The notes below the pieces were generated by a model, which saw nothing but the letters and a program-made list of their open reading frames with translations, did no database searches and had not been told where the DNA came from. Positions 9,523 to 21,865 of a stretch of 64,000 nt of DNA are shown one piece after another; position 1 is the stretch's first letter, and each line of letters begins with the position of its first letter. The stretch is from Ashinkailepas kermadecensis. Lineage: Eukaryota > Arthropoda > Thecostraca > Neolepadidae. The position numbers were made by a program, and so were the translations under genes. The DNA lies in NCBI GenBank assembly GCA_034440615.1, contig JAOTOM010004669.1:124001-188000 (forward strand). The letters run 5' to 3'.

Positions 9523-12149
9523 TAATGATTTTTCGACCACGAGCTTCGGGCAAGGTAACTTATTTTTGTTTTTCGAATCACAAACTCATATTTATACCTC
9601 TGGACTTTAAGGACAGGCATCTAATTTCGGCTTGTAAACTTGGAGTATGGTAAGGCATCACTAATACAACAACATAAATAAGGGCGTGAGACGCTACCCT
9701 AGCTTTCTTTCTTACCTATGCAGTATAATATTATTGGAATGCAGACCCAGCTAATGAACCAACGGGTCTTGGCGTTTTTAGTAAAGACCATAGGATTTCA
9801 CTATTTCGTTGTCAAACAGCATATTCCGGTGTGAAAGATGGGAAACAACTTTTTGGGTTGGGCAATCCTCCGGATGGTAAAAATAAAAGCTTTCCAGCCC
9901 TGCCTTCCATATATTACGTAGTGCATTTATCGTCATATTTCAACCCACCACATCTTCAGCAATAGGTCGTCACGGCTCCCTTCAGATATCACGCAACGCC
10001 TATCCCCAATGCCACTCCTTCCCATATAAAATGCTGTGAGGCGAACAGAGGCGGATACAGAAATCCGGGTAGCAAGGCGGAAAACATGGTTTGCCAGGGT
10101 CATCAGACAACAAAAATTTAATAAATATACCACACCTCGCCGGATCTGGATAGATAACACCGATGCGATCGTTCTAAGCCTGATGTTCTCAAGAAAATGC
10201 TCCCTGCTTTCGAGAAAATCATTGCCTGGAGTAGTTAAAAATAATATGGGTGAGTAATTGCTATTTTGTACATACGTAAGTACGCCAGTGAAGAATACTG
10301 CCATATAAAAATGTCACCAAGTGCCATCAATGGACGGGAATTTGGCGCTTCGGACCCCAGGAATAAGTCGTGAATATCAATATCGGTGTATGTATGGGAG
10401 AGAAGGGGGGGGGGGGCATTACTTGATCAGAGACGTCTACTGTAGATAATGGGTTATAAACACGCAGACTGGGCTATGGGTAGTGTGCGGTCAATATCGG
10501 GGTCATGCATGAAGAAACCACGTTTTGATTTCACCACCTAGAGTGTGGTAAGATATCTGCGGGGGAGGGGGTAGCATGGAGATACTTAATGACTGGCTTA
10601 TAATTATTTAAAAATTGAAATTTTGGACAGAGCACAATGAACCATCATATTACGTTATGATGTCAAATGAAATATTGTACAAGATAGCTGGCGGTGTGAT
10701 AGTACCCCAACTACTCCTATGCATATTTTGACGCCCCCCACTACCACCTCGAGATAACTACTCGATACCCGTGAACCAGCAAATTAGCCTTCGCGCCACA
10801 TAATCTCGGGAAAAGCCCTGATTCAGCACTGCCCCCACCGACTCGATACAAATTCATGATGGAATCCCGGTATTGGGGTCCCATCCTTCGTGATAAAGGC
10901 CATGATCATGACATTTTAGGAACTTCTCTGAATCGACCTTGCCACCACTCCCGAAACAAATCACCGGTGACGTCTTCTAAATCGGTCCGTTCCATCGTTA
11001 AAAAGTGGAATTTTCCAAGATTAGCGCTGAATTTTCCTGGATTAAGCCTCATCATATGCTTCGACATAACTCCTGGTCACTTCCATGAATCAGCACGTCC
11101 ATCGCCATGGATAAAAATTCTGATGACACCCAGGGGTGAAGCCTGATGAAGCTTTCTATACTTTCTTTCTTTGAGGGGGCACTTTCTCTCACTACAATGT
11201 TACTGGTGCTTAACATGAAACATGCGGGCGTTGATTGAAAATAATGGTGTCAAAAACACCACTTTCCCCCCCCCCCCCATCCTATTATAAAAATTCCACC
11301 CTGGGGTGGTTTCCAATGCCTTTGATGGGGCCTGGATCGCACCATTGTCCTTGGCTCGATCAACTTCTTACTCTCTTAACATGGGACCATATGGGGTGAG
11401 CCCCACGAAGCAAATTGGCTGCACTCATTGTCTCCATGCATTGGGCCCACCAATAAACTTCAAACATTTCCACCCATAGTTCCACCCCTGGTGACGCCCC
11501 TGAATCATCACCTCACCCTTCCACACAAAATCCTGGAAACGACCTTCAATTGGTACCTCCACCACACCGTCCAGACATATCCCTAGTGATGCTCATAAAT
11601 TTGTCTTTAATTGGCACATTCATGACCCTTCTCCCCGCCCCGGGGAGATATCCGGCGGCGATACTGAACATGCACCTGCACCTCTCGCCTCCATCCTTCG
11701 CCCCAGTGCACGGTCGCACACGGTTGGTTTTTGTCGCGCCATCAGCTGGCTTTGGGCACGTTGCTGACATCGGACAGTTTGACGGATAATACTTGAATTA
11801 TTATACACGACTTTGTCTATGAACATAATGATTATGTTGGCAATCCCATGAACAAACGTACAACATCGCCACCACCCCCAGACACAGTTGTGACACCAAA
11901 GTTGAGTTATAAAAGTTCAGGACACATTTACTCGACCTCCCCACTCACTGAACAGGTATTTCTCCAGCCAGCACAGCACGATCCCTCAATAACCTGATCC
12001 ATTATCATATTTCCAAATGAATTTGACGTGGCCCCTCCCCCCACAATTGTTTTCCCAGGCGCCCTACCTGCCAGAGACCCAGCTCCTCCCACACCGTCAC
12101 CTCCAATTCCACCTAGTTAATGTTTGTTTTTCTTCCGTGGCATACAGCG
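9523..12149. other. Large TEAD intron, mostly unique sequence
   Basis: No gene recognised on either strand. It contains a short poly-G tract (10406-10417), a poly-C tract (11266-11278) and otherwise unique sequence of mixed composition. Short open frames (9933-10304 minus; 10856-11146 plus) show no motif. Confidence 0.6.
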
Positions 12150-12900
12150 GCCCAATAGCGCGCATCACACCCACCCACCCACCACCAGCCAGGGGCGCGT
12201 GGCCGTGTGGCCGCAGGGTGGCCGCAGTGCGGTGCGGGTCGTGCGCGGACCGCCCATGTCCGGCTCCAGTCGGCAGCGCCGCCGCCGCCAGACGAGGCAG
12301 TCGCACATCCGTCTCGGTCGACGGCGGCCGGCCCCACAGCCAGACACAACGTGACTCTGACTCTGACATTGCACGCCTGCGGCCGGCCGCGAAACAGGAG
12401 GCGCCGAGCAGCGCGAGGCCCCGGCGCGGCCACGCTCGGCGATCCGACGCGCCGTGACGTAACCATGACGTCACCACGCCATGGCAGCACGCACCGGTGG
12501 CGGTGACAGTGCGGCTCGGTCACGTGAGCGCACGTGCTCGCGGCGGCACATGGTGGTTACCGAGCAGTCGAGGAGCTGCGCCGCACGTGCCCGAGCAATG
12601 GCGCCGCCCACCGATAGCGCACGGACACAGGCGCGCCAGACGACCCAGGTACCTCCGTCTATCTGTCGGTCGCCCCCCACCCGGCCGTCGGAAGGTCCGC
12701 GTGTCCGTGAGTCCGTCCATTCACCTGCAGACCGGTCCGTCGGCCCGCCCACCAGACGGCACGTGACGGTTCTGTTCGGGATGAGAACGGAACGGCGGCG
12801 GGGGCGCTCCACTTTGCCAACAGCTGCCGCCGTGCCGACCCTCATGGTCGCCCGTGCTCCCTCTCCCTCCGGCCGGCCGCTACCCTAATTAAAACAGTCC
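12150..12900. other. GC- and CpG-rich island inside the TEAD intron
   Basis: The block is strikingly rich in CpG and GGC/GCC, and all six frames are open for long stretches, so no single frame is credible as coding. It contains cAMP-response-type palindromes (12455-12473) and several CACGTG E-boxes or CACGTG-like cores (for example near 12524 and 12534). It could be an internal promoter or enhancer for a shorter TEAD transcript, but no initiator or exon can be identified. Confidence 0.45.
12455..12473. promoter_or_regulatory. Paired CRE-type sites
   Basis: TGACGTAA at 12455-12462 and the perfect palindrome TGACGTCA at 12466-12473 lie one helical turn apart in the GC-rich island. These are consensus sites for CREB/ATF-type bZIP factors. 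Function is inferred from the match and its context only. Confidence 0.4.
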
Positions 12901-13629
12901 CGTTCCTGGCGTGCCGGTCGCTCCCCCAGCCCGGCTGGCGGCTGCATGCGCACATTCTAGTTCAAAACAGCTGTATGTAATCGATGTCCAAAAAGATTGG
13001 AATGAAAAGCATCGCATGAAAAAGTATTGAACGTAGATTGCGACCGAACGTAAATAAAAAACGCATGCATGAAAACCACGAATATTTCGCAACCAAAGAA
13101 TACGAAGATGTACGGCCCAATACTAATGTTAGCGGTAAATTGCCAAATCATCATATCCCTTCTTGGTATTTCGGCGGCGTGGCGCCGCGTTATTTCCAGT
13201 TCCGTCTGTAACTGAAGAACCCTCCAAAAACGTAACTTACATTGTCTGCAGACACACTCTACATGTGCACACCTTCTTACTGCAACGCTTATGTTCCTCT
13301 CTGGACCTATCTGGTGAGGCCCGAAATGCGTCCCCACCCACAACCAACCACTCCTGAAGTCATTTCATCGCAGATCCCAAGACATCATTTGAAAGAAAAC
13401 GCCTCCTTCCCAAAAAAAGAAGCTTCAATTTAAGGATTCCTTTTGGCGACTTCTTTTTGTGGTTTCCCAGTTTAAAGAACCATAAGAAACAAGACATGCT
13501 CCTGCCCTCCCCATGCCCGTCATTCAACATGACGTTTATGGAAACACGCAAAAAAGCAAAGTGAATCGCTGCACTCCATTGAGACAAAAGGAGCATCTGT
13601 TGTTCAGACCACAGCCCTTTGGGTGTCGG
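12901..13629. other. TEAD intron, nothing recognised
   Basis: AT-richer sequence after the GC island. It has no repeat, transposon signature or coding similarity that I can see. Confidence 0.55.
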
Positions 13630-14200
13630 CAACTGTCGGGTGGAGGTGCTGGTAGTTGTCTGGTGGTGGAGCTGGTAGTTGTCAGGTGGCGGTGCTGGTA
13701 GTAGTCGGGTGGCGGTGCTGGTAGTTGTCGGGTGGCGGTGCTGGTAGCTGTCGGGTGGCGGTGCAGGCAGTTGTCGGGTGGCGGTGCTGGCAGTTGTCGG
13801 GTGGCGGTGCTGGTAGTTGTCGGGTGGCGGTGCTGGTAGTTGTCCGGTGGCGGTGCAGGCAGATGTCCGGTGGCGGTGCTGGTAGTTGTCGGGTGGCGGT
13901 GCTGGTAGTTGTCGGGTGGCGGTGCTGGTAGTTGTCCGGTGGCGGTGCTGGTAGTTGTCAGGTGGCGGTGCTGGTAGTTGTCGGGTGGCGGTGCTGGTAG
14001 TTGTCGGGTGGCGGTGCTGGTAGTTGTCGGGTGGCGGTGCTGGTAGTTGTCGGGTGGCGGTGATGGCAGTTGTCGGGTGGTGGTGCTGGTAGTTGTCGGG
14101 TGGTGGTGGTGGGAGTTGTAGGGTGGTGGTGTTGGTAGTTGTCGGGTGGCGGTGATGGCAGTTGTCGGGTGGTGGTGGTGGCAGTTGTAGGGTGGTGGTG
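13630..14200. repeat. Minisatellite, 23-bp unit
   Basis: About 24 copies of TGGTAGTTGTCGGGTGGCGG plus TGC, becoming richer in GTG at the right end. Being 23 bp, the unit rotates through the three frames, which explains the long Pro/His/Thr-type open frame on the minus strand. Confidence 0.9.
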
Positions 14201-14500
14201 TTTTTCTATTCCTCAGGCTTCCTGTCATTGGTCTCAGTACTATCAGACTACGCAGCAGGCAACCGTCCGTGCGGCCATCGCCCTCCACTAACATAGCCAA
14301 TGCCGTGGACACCTTCACTCACGCGTAAATATCTAAAGTAGGCAGCATCCAACAAGCAGCATCGAACAATGAAATGTCATGTGGGCGGCGGTGTCAGCAG
14401 TTTGAGAAGCAAGTGTTGCAATCGCAATGACGACAGGAAATGATTCCACTGATTTTACCACATATCGAATAATCGAATATAGCTGGAGCCAGGTTAAAAT

Positions 14501-14656
14501 GTTCAATCCATGGTCAATCCGTAGTTGTGATTTCACGACGAACTCAGAGCTGAGGAAATATGGCGTCGCCTGCCTCTCACCCTGACAGAAAGGTCGGGCA
14601 CCGCGGGGAATCGAGCCCGGTACCTTTGGCATGCCAGACGTTCAATCCATGGTCAA
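14501..14656 (-). mobile_element. tRNA-derived SINE with 17-bp target duplication
   Basis: A 122-bp insert (14518-14639) is flanked by perfect copies of GTTCAATCCATGGTCAA at 14501-14517 and 14640-14656. Minus-strand order: the anticodon and T-arm half of a tRNA-like sequence (GTCTGGCATGCCAAAGG, then B-box-like GGGCTCGATTCCC), a short body with GTGAGAGG, then the shared SINE tail GCGACGCCATAT...CGTCGTGAAA. The D-arm half (A box) is missing, so the copy is 5'-truncated. The tail hairpin (CGACG/CGTCG outside, CTCAG/CTGAG inside) matches that of the other three SINEs in structure. Confidence 0.8.
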
Positions 14657-14999
14657 AATTCAAACGAGTAGTATTGAACACATAGCTTAGGATACTGTAG
14701 CAGAGTCAATACTTCTATCTATATTCGTATAAGCATAGTCGTACATCGTTTTCTTCAAAATGTGTTCACTGACAACAAAAACAGTAGTACTAACTGATAT
14801 GCATAAAAAGCATGCATTGTAAATGGTTTGTATTACTTGGTTTCAGTACATTTTCGGGCCCAAATCGGGCTTGGTCATAGCAGATCGGCCACGTCCGAGC
14901 CTCGACCCTAAATTTGGATCATTTGCCACCTCTAATGCAGCGTGTAAGCGGTCCGGGTAGAGGAGCGGTGGAGGCCAGTGCAGCAGACGGCCGACCGCC

Positions 15000-15335
15000 G
15001 CGAGTCACCGTCAGCTAGCCAAGCGTACGCGGCGTGGCGGACGAGGCTGCGCCACTGTCAGCTAGCCAAGCGTACGCGGCATGGCGGGCGAGGCTGCGCC
15101 ACTGTCAGCTAGCCAAGCGTACGCGGCGTGGCGGACGAGGCTGCGCCACTGTCAGCTAGCCAAGCGTACGCGGCGTGGCGGACGAGGCTGCGCCACTGTC
15201 AGCTAGCCAAGCGTACGCGGCGTGGCGGACGAGGCTGCGCCACTGTCAGCTAGCCAAGCGTACGCGGCGTGGTGGACGAGGCTGCACCACTGTCAGCTAG
15301 CCAAGCGTACGCGGCGTGGCGGGCGAGGCTGCGCC
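15000..15335. repeat. Minisatellite, 47-bp unit x7
   Basis: Seven near-identical copies containing CAGCTAGCCAAGCGTACGCG and GGACGAGGCTGCGCCACT. Only a few substitutions separate copies, suggesting recent expansion. Confidence 0.92.
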
Positions 15336-15519
15336 GCGTGCCACACATTCGCCACATTGGCCGCGCGCTTAGCGTGCCACCGTCTTCCGAGGCCGGCTGC
15401 TGCTGTGTCAGCAGTGAATTACGACCGACAGGACTGATGACGACTGAAGCGCACCGACCGCCTTACGCGCACACAAACTGACGGCCTGCCCACGGCTCGG
15501 CCAGAGACAGACGCAGAGA

Positions 15520-15957
15520 GACAATGAGACAGGGAGACAGAGATACAGAAAGACAGGGAGACAGGGAGACGGGGAGACGGGAAGACGGGAAGACGGGAAG
15601 ACGGGAAGACGGGAAGACGGGAATACGGGAGGGGAAGACGGGGAGACGGGAAGACGGGAAGACGGGAAGACGGGAAGACGGGAAGACGGGAATACGGGAA
15701 GACAGACAGACAGAGACAGAGACAGAGACAGAGACAGAGACAGAGACAGAGACAGAGACAGAGACAGAGACAGAGACAGAGACAGAGACAGAGACAGAGA
15801 CAGAGACAGAGACAGAGACAGAGACAGAGACAGAGACAGAGACAGAGACAGAGACAGAGACAGAGACAGAGACAGAGACAGAGACAGAGACAGAGACAGA
15901 GACAGAGACAGAGACAGAGACAGAGACAGAGACAGAGACAGAGACAGAGACAGAGAC

Positions 15958-16036
<79 letters not shown>

Positions 16037-16400
16037 CAGAGAGAGACACAGAGAGAGAAAGAGAGACACAGAGACACAGAGAGACGGAGAGAGAGACAGA
16101 GAGACAGAGAGACAGGGAGACAGAGAGACAGAGAGACAGAGAGACAGGGAGACAGAGAGACAGGGAGACAGGGAGACAGGGAGACAGGGAGACAGGGAGA
16201 CAGGGAGACAGGGAGACAGGGAGACAGGGAGACAGGGAGACAGGGAGACAGGGAGACAGAGATACAGGGAGACAGGGAGACAGACAGAAAGAGAGAGAGA
16301 CAGAGACAGAGACAGGGAGACAGGGAGACAGAGAGACAGAGACAGAGACAGGGAGACAGGGAGACAGAGATACAGAGAGACAAATAGACAGACAGGAGAG
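15520..16400. repeat. Long GACAGA / GGGAGACA microsatellite
   Basis: A GACGGGAA octamer tract (15560-15700) gives way to a near-perfect GACAGA hexamer run (15700-15965), then mixed GAGAGACA and GGGAGACA units to 16400. One strand is nearly free of thymine. The repeats produce Ser-Leu, Ser-Val and Thr-Glu dipeptide open frames on both strands, which are artefacts. Confidence 0.95.
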
Positions 16401-16449
16401 AGAGTGATATACTTCACGCAGCTAACAACTGAGCCCAGACACCCAGACA

Positions 16450-17290
16450 GCGTGACAGTCTGACACAGACCGCAGACAGCCGGTGGTCGGTGTGGCAGTC
16501 TGACACAGACCACAGACAGCCGGTGGTCGGTGTGGCAGTCTGACACAGACCGCAGACAGCCGGTGGTCGGTGTGGCAGTCTGACGTACCACAGACAGCCG
16601 GTGGTCGGTGTGGCAGTCTGACAGACCGCAGACAGCCGGTGGTCGGTGTGGCAGTCTGATAGACCGCAGACAACCGGTGGTCGGTGTGGCAGTCTGACGT
16701 ACCACAGACAGCCGGTGGTCGGTGTGGCAGTCTGACGTACCACAGACAGCCGGTGGTCGGTGTGGCAGTCTGACACAGACCGCAGACAGCCGGTGGTCGG
16801 TGTGGCAGTCTGACATAGACCACAGACAGCCGGTGGTCGGTGTGGCAGTCTGACACAGACCGCAGACAGCCGGTGGTCGGTGTGGCAGTCTGACACAGAC
16901 CGCAGACAGCCGGTGGTCGGTGTGGCAGTCTGACATAGACCACAGACAGCCGGTGGTCGGTGTGGCAGTCTGACGTACCACAGACAGCCGGTGGTCGGTG
17001 TGGCAGTCTGACACAGACCGCAGACAGCCGGTGGTCGGTGTGGCAGTCTGACACAGACCGCAGACAGCCGGTGGTCGGTGTGGCAGTCTGACGTACCACA
17101 GACAGCCGGTGGTCGGTGTGGCAGTCTGACAGACCGCAGACAGCCGGTGGTCGGTGTGGCAGTCTGACGTACCACAGACAGCCGGTGGTCGGTGTGGCAG
17201 TCTGACACAGACCGCAGACAGCCGGTGGTCGGTGTGGCAGTCTGACATAGACCACAGACAGCCGGTGGTCGGTGTGGCAGTCTGACGCAG
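16450..17290. repeat. Minisatellite, ~37-43-bp unit
   Basis: About 21 units based on CAGACAGCCGGTGGTCGGTG plus TGGCAGTCTGAC. They vary in length by a 3-6-bp insertion (ACAGACC, ATAGACC or GTACCA), giving a mixed-period array. Confidence 0.92.
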
Positions 17291-17439
17291 ACAAGCGACC
17301 TCTCGACGGGGTATCATTACCGGCCGGCCAACTGGCAGGCAGCAGTAGGCAGTGGTGGCACGGTCGCGAGCCGGGCTAGCCTCGCTGCCGCGCTGGCCGT
17401 GGTCCAGCAGACGGCGCACCGACGTAACGGCCGTGGTCA

Positions 17440-17860
17440 CTGGCTCAGTCAGCACTTACTGACAACACGCCACAGCGGACCATCACTGACTGACGACACG
17501 CCACAGCGGACCATCACTGACGACACGCCACAGCCGACCGTCACTGACGACACGCCACAGTGGATGGTCACTGGCTCAGTCAGCACTTACTGACAACACG
17601 CCACAGCGGACCATCACTGACTGACGACACGCCACAGCGGACCATCACTGACGACACGCCACAATGGGCCGTCACTGACGACACGCCACAGTGGGCCGTC
17701 ACTGACGACACGCCACAGTGGACCGTCACTGACGACACGCCACAGTGGACCGTCACTGACGACACGCCACAGTGGACTGTCACTGACGACACGCCACAGT
17801 GGATGGTCGCTGACGATGGTCCGCCGCCACGGACGACACGCCACAGCGGACCGTCACTGA
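17440..17860. repeat. Minisatellite, 27-bp unit
   Basis: Units CGCCACAGTGGACCGTCACT plus GACGACA, with a duplicated ~130-bp block at the left end (17450-17590 and 17580-17720 share TCAGCACTTACTGACAACAC). Confidence 0.9.
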
Positions 17861-18920
17861 CGACAGGCCGGGCTGGAGAGGCCTCACTGGAACCCGGTAG
17901 GCCGGGCCGGGCCGAGCTGACTACGTCTATTCTGTCGTACAACATCCCCAGGGCAGGGTGGTGCGACACCGACCGGCAGCGGCTCCGACGCCGTCAAAGC
18001 CGCCGCACCAGGGTGTCGGCAGACATCCGGTGCAGCCAGAGCCGGACCAAGGGCCCGGCACGGCCCCATCTCACTGCCGGTGAGAGGCGGATGTTGTCCG
18101 GCCGAGGTGGGTGCTGAGCAGGAGCCAGTGATAAATTATTCCTGAAATAGGGTGGGATATACCACTTTCTGAACACTAAATCGACATCCTTCTCCAAGAA
18201 GTACCGACATCCTGCTTCTTGATGCGTGCTTATGAAGTCTTCGTGTCTCCCTTCCAACAATATCTCATTCCTACCATGCTCATGCTCTCGATAAGGGATG
18301 GTGATACACCAACATTTCGTAATTCAATTTCTGGTAAAGGGATTACCTATAATGTGATATGGTATACAATACCAGTTTATTGCATAGGTATTTTTCTCGT
18401 TATCAAGAAAATAGCTCTTCCTAAATTATAAATATCAAAGCCAATGATAAAGGTACAGTCATAAGTATGCTGTTGCCTCAAATTTGAGTCTGAAAGACAT
18501 CAAAAGCATTTGAAATGGCACTAATTCCATGGCAAATTTTGACATCTTACTATGCTCGTTTCGACATATCACACCTGACGAAAAACCATCATTTTAACAC
18601 TGACAGGAGCGGTGACCACGCGCTCCACCGATCAGCCACCCGCCACCACACCAGCGGCCGCCCGCCACAAGTGGGCCGGCAGCCAAGTGGTCCTGTCCTG
18701 CCCGGCGCGCGCCGTGTGTTTGCCGTACCGCTGCTGCCCGGATAGGTGGCCGTGCGGCGAGAGTGCGACACCCCAACCGCCTCCCCTCCCCTCTCCGTCC
18801 ACGTCAGCAGCCGGCCAGCCTTTTGGCAGCCAACACCGGGCGCGCGGCCAGCTCACCATTCGCTGAAGTCCTGGTCACCGGCTGTGTCAGCACCCGCCCC
18901 AGCCAAGGGACACCAGGCAG
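17861..18920. other. TEAD intron, unassigned
   Basis: Mixed sequence. 18120-18600 is AT-rich and unique; 18600-18900 is GC-rich and open in several frames without any recognisable product. No transposon ends seen. Confidence 0.55.
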
Positions 18921-18924
18921 AGGT

Positions 18925-20860
18925 CAGCGGGGCGGAGAGGTTCGTGAACACAAACGGGAGGTCAGCGGGACGAGGAGGTTCGTGAACACAACCGAGAGGT
19001 CAGCGGGACGGGGAGGTCCGTGAACACAACCGGGAGGTCAGCGGGACGGGGACGTCCGTGGACACAACCGACATAGGTCAGCGGAACGGGGAAGTTCGTG
19101 AACACAACCGAGAGGTCAGCGGGACGGGGAGGTTCGTGAACACAACCGAGAGGTCAGCGGGACGGGGAGGTTCGTGAACACAACCGACAGAGGTCAGCGG
19201 GACGGGGAGGTTCGTGAACACAACCGGGAGGTCAGCGGGACGGGGAGGTTCGTGAACACAACCGAGAGGTCAGCGGGACGGGGAGGTTCGTGAACACAAC
19301 CGGGAGGTCAGCGGGACGGGGAGGTTCGTGAACACAACCGGGAGGTCAGCGGGACGGGGAGGTTCGTGAACACAACCGAGAGGTCAGCGGGGCGGGGACG
19401 TCCGTGAACACAACCGACAGAGGTCAGCGGGACAGGGAAGTCCATGGACACAACCAACAGAGGTCAGCGGGACGGGGAGGTTCGCGAACACAACCGAAAG
19501 GTCAGCGGGACGGGGAGGTTCGTGAACACAACCGAGAGGTCAGCGGGACGGGGAGGTCCGTGAACACAACCGAGAGGTCAGCGGGACGGGGACGTCCGTG
19601 GACACAACCGACATAGGTCAGCGGAACGGGGAGGTTCGTGAACACAACCGAGAGGTCAGCGGGACGGGGAGGTTCGTGAACACAACCGAGAGGTCAGCGG
19701 GACGGGGAGGTTCGTGAACACAACCGACAGAGGTCAGCGGGACGGGGAGGTTCGTGAACACAACCGGGAGGTCAGCGGGACGGGGAGGTTCGTGAACACA
19801 ACCGGGAGGTCAGCGGGACGGGGAGGTTCGTGAACACAACCGAGAGGTCAGCGGGGCGGGGACGTCCGTGAACACAACCGACAGAGGTCAGCGGGACAGG
19901 GAAGTCCATGGACACAACCAACAGAGGTCAGCGGGACGGGGAGGTTCGCGAACACAACCGAAAGGTCAGCGGGACGGGGAGGTTCGTGAACACAACCGAG
20001 AGGTCAGCGGGACGGGGAGGTCCGTGAACACAACCGGGAGGTCAGCGGGACGGGGACGTCCGTGGACACAACCGACATAGGTCAGCGGAACGGGGAGGTT
20101 CGTGAACACAACCGAGAGGTCAGCGGGACGGGGAGGTTCGTGAACACAACCGAGAGGTCAGCGGGACGGGGAGGTTCGTGAACACAACCGAGAGAGGACT
20201 CGTGAACACAACCGAGAGGTCAGCGGGACGGGGAGGTTCGTGAAAAACCGGAGGAGACAGGAGTGAAAAACCGGAGGTAGGGGACGGGAGGTTGTGAACA
20301 AACCGAGAGGTAGCGGGGCGGGACGTCCGTGAAAAACCGACAGAGGTCAGCGGGACAAAAAAAAAGAAGTTAAAAAATAGACAGTTTAACAAACAAGTAC
20401 ACGACGTGAAAAACCGGGAGGTAGAGGGACGTCCGTGGACACAACGAAAGGTACGAACGGAGGTTCGTGAACACAACCAGAGGTCAGCGGACAGTTTAAA
20501 CAACCGAAGGTCAGGGGACGGAGGTTCTGAACACAACCGAGAGGTCAGCGAGACGGGGACGTCCGTGAACACAACCGAGAGGTCAGCGGGACGGGGAGGT
20601 TCGTGAGCACAACCTAGAGGTCAGCGAGACGGGGACGTCCGTGAACACAACCGACAGAGGTCAGCGGAGCGGGGAGGTTCGTGAGCACAACCGACAGAGG
20701 TCAGCGGGACGGGGAGGTTCGTGAGCACAACCGACAGAGGTCAGCGGGACGGGGAGGTTCGTGAACACAACCGAGATGTCAGCGGGAAGGGGAGGTCTGT
20801 GGACACAACCGACAGAGGTCAGCGGGAACAGGAGATCCGTTAACATATTTAAAAGAGGTC
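18925..20860. repeat. Minisatellite, 38-bp unit, with 464-bp higher-order duplication
   Basis: About 48 units built on GGTCAGCGGGACGGGGAGGT plus TCGTGAACACAACCGAGA, with variants ACGTCC, GACATA and GACAGA. The order of variants in 19040-19500 is repeated almost exactly 464 bp later (for example the block with AAGTCCATGGACACAACCAA at 19438 and 19902), so a twelve-unit segment was duplicated as a block. Confidence 0.92.
20235..20540. other. Likely low-quality consensus patch inside the array
   Basis: Within the otherwise regular 38-bp array, units here lose single bases and short motifs (GAACACAAC becomes GAAAAAC, GTCAGC becomes GTAGC). An A-rich stretch with ACAAAAAAAAAGAAG interrupts the pattern. 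On either side the repeat is clean. This looks like uncorrected long-read error rather than biological divergence, but sequence alone cannot decide it. Confidence 0.6.
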
Positions 20861-21865
20861 AGCGGGACACACCATGCTTACGTCATGAGGTATTCCAGGC
20901 AGAAGTTAGCGGGGCACCCGTGACAGGGCAATGGGATACGTAGGCAATTAAGTACACCAGGGATCAGATGGTACACCTGGGAGATGTCTGGGGCACACCT
21001 GGAAATCCCAGCGGGCGTATCACGTGGGATTCAGCGGGACACGAGGAAAAGGTCACCGGGATACACCATTGCTCAGGAAGTACACCACCAGGCTGTGCTT
21101 CTCACTATACCCCAACAGGTTCGACACACTCCTGACGGACAACACCTAACTTGGGCTTTCCCGAATATGCCCTTTGCACAGATTAGTCACCCGATGGTTC
21201 TTCAGCTCAGTTGGCAGTCCAGCACAGAGTGGGGGTCATAGCACCTCCTCCCCGTGTACCCCACACCGGCGACATGAACTCCGACTGAGCACCACCCCTC
21301 CACGCACACGCATACTCAGAGCCGGCGGACTTGCTACGATTGCGGTAGGTCACGCTAATCTAGGAAGCACTTTGTTTGCTTCGGGCTCACCCATCTGAAA
21401 CCAAGTGAGCGACTAAGTAAGCCCAGCCCAGCGCAGCCTAACCAGCGTAAGGCGTCTCAGAGGCGCTGACGAGCGAGCGCCAGGTGCGACTGAAGGGCTC
21501 CCCTACTGCAGTGTCAAAAGTGGTATGTGTGGTGTGGTGATGTGGTTGATGCCGTGTGACTGCTCGCGTAGCGACTCGGGCTGTACATCGGACCAGGGTA
21601 CCACAGTTCCCTCCATAGAAAGCATGTTCTTGTTCCAGTACACGCAGACATGCTGCTATTTCTCCTTCACGAATGATTGTGGCAGCCTGCTACTTGGAAC
21701 AGCACAGGGCATCGATTACCTAGCATACACCAAGTAACTTTTTGCATTTAATGAAAAAGCATCCTGGCCAGAAATCCGGGCCATCTTCCACACCAGAAAA
21801 TGTCACCGCGTTTCACCATGTCGAGCGCCCAGGGCAAAACTCATCTCCGATGGTCGCTAAAGGGT
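20861..21865. other. TEAD intron, unassigned
   Basis: Unique sequence between two arrays. No exon, transposon end or RNA gene recognised. Confidence 0.55.

Noticed and set aside
12017..12888. Many long open frames on both strands in the GC-rich island
   Set aside because: All frames are open because stop codons are rare at this GC content; no conserved motif or splice structure.
15419..17455. 678-residue open frame on the minus strand (Cys/Leu/Ser/Val-rich)
   Set aside because: It runs through two tandem arrays. Both strands are open, and composition follows the repeat unit rather than any domain.
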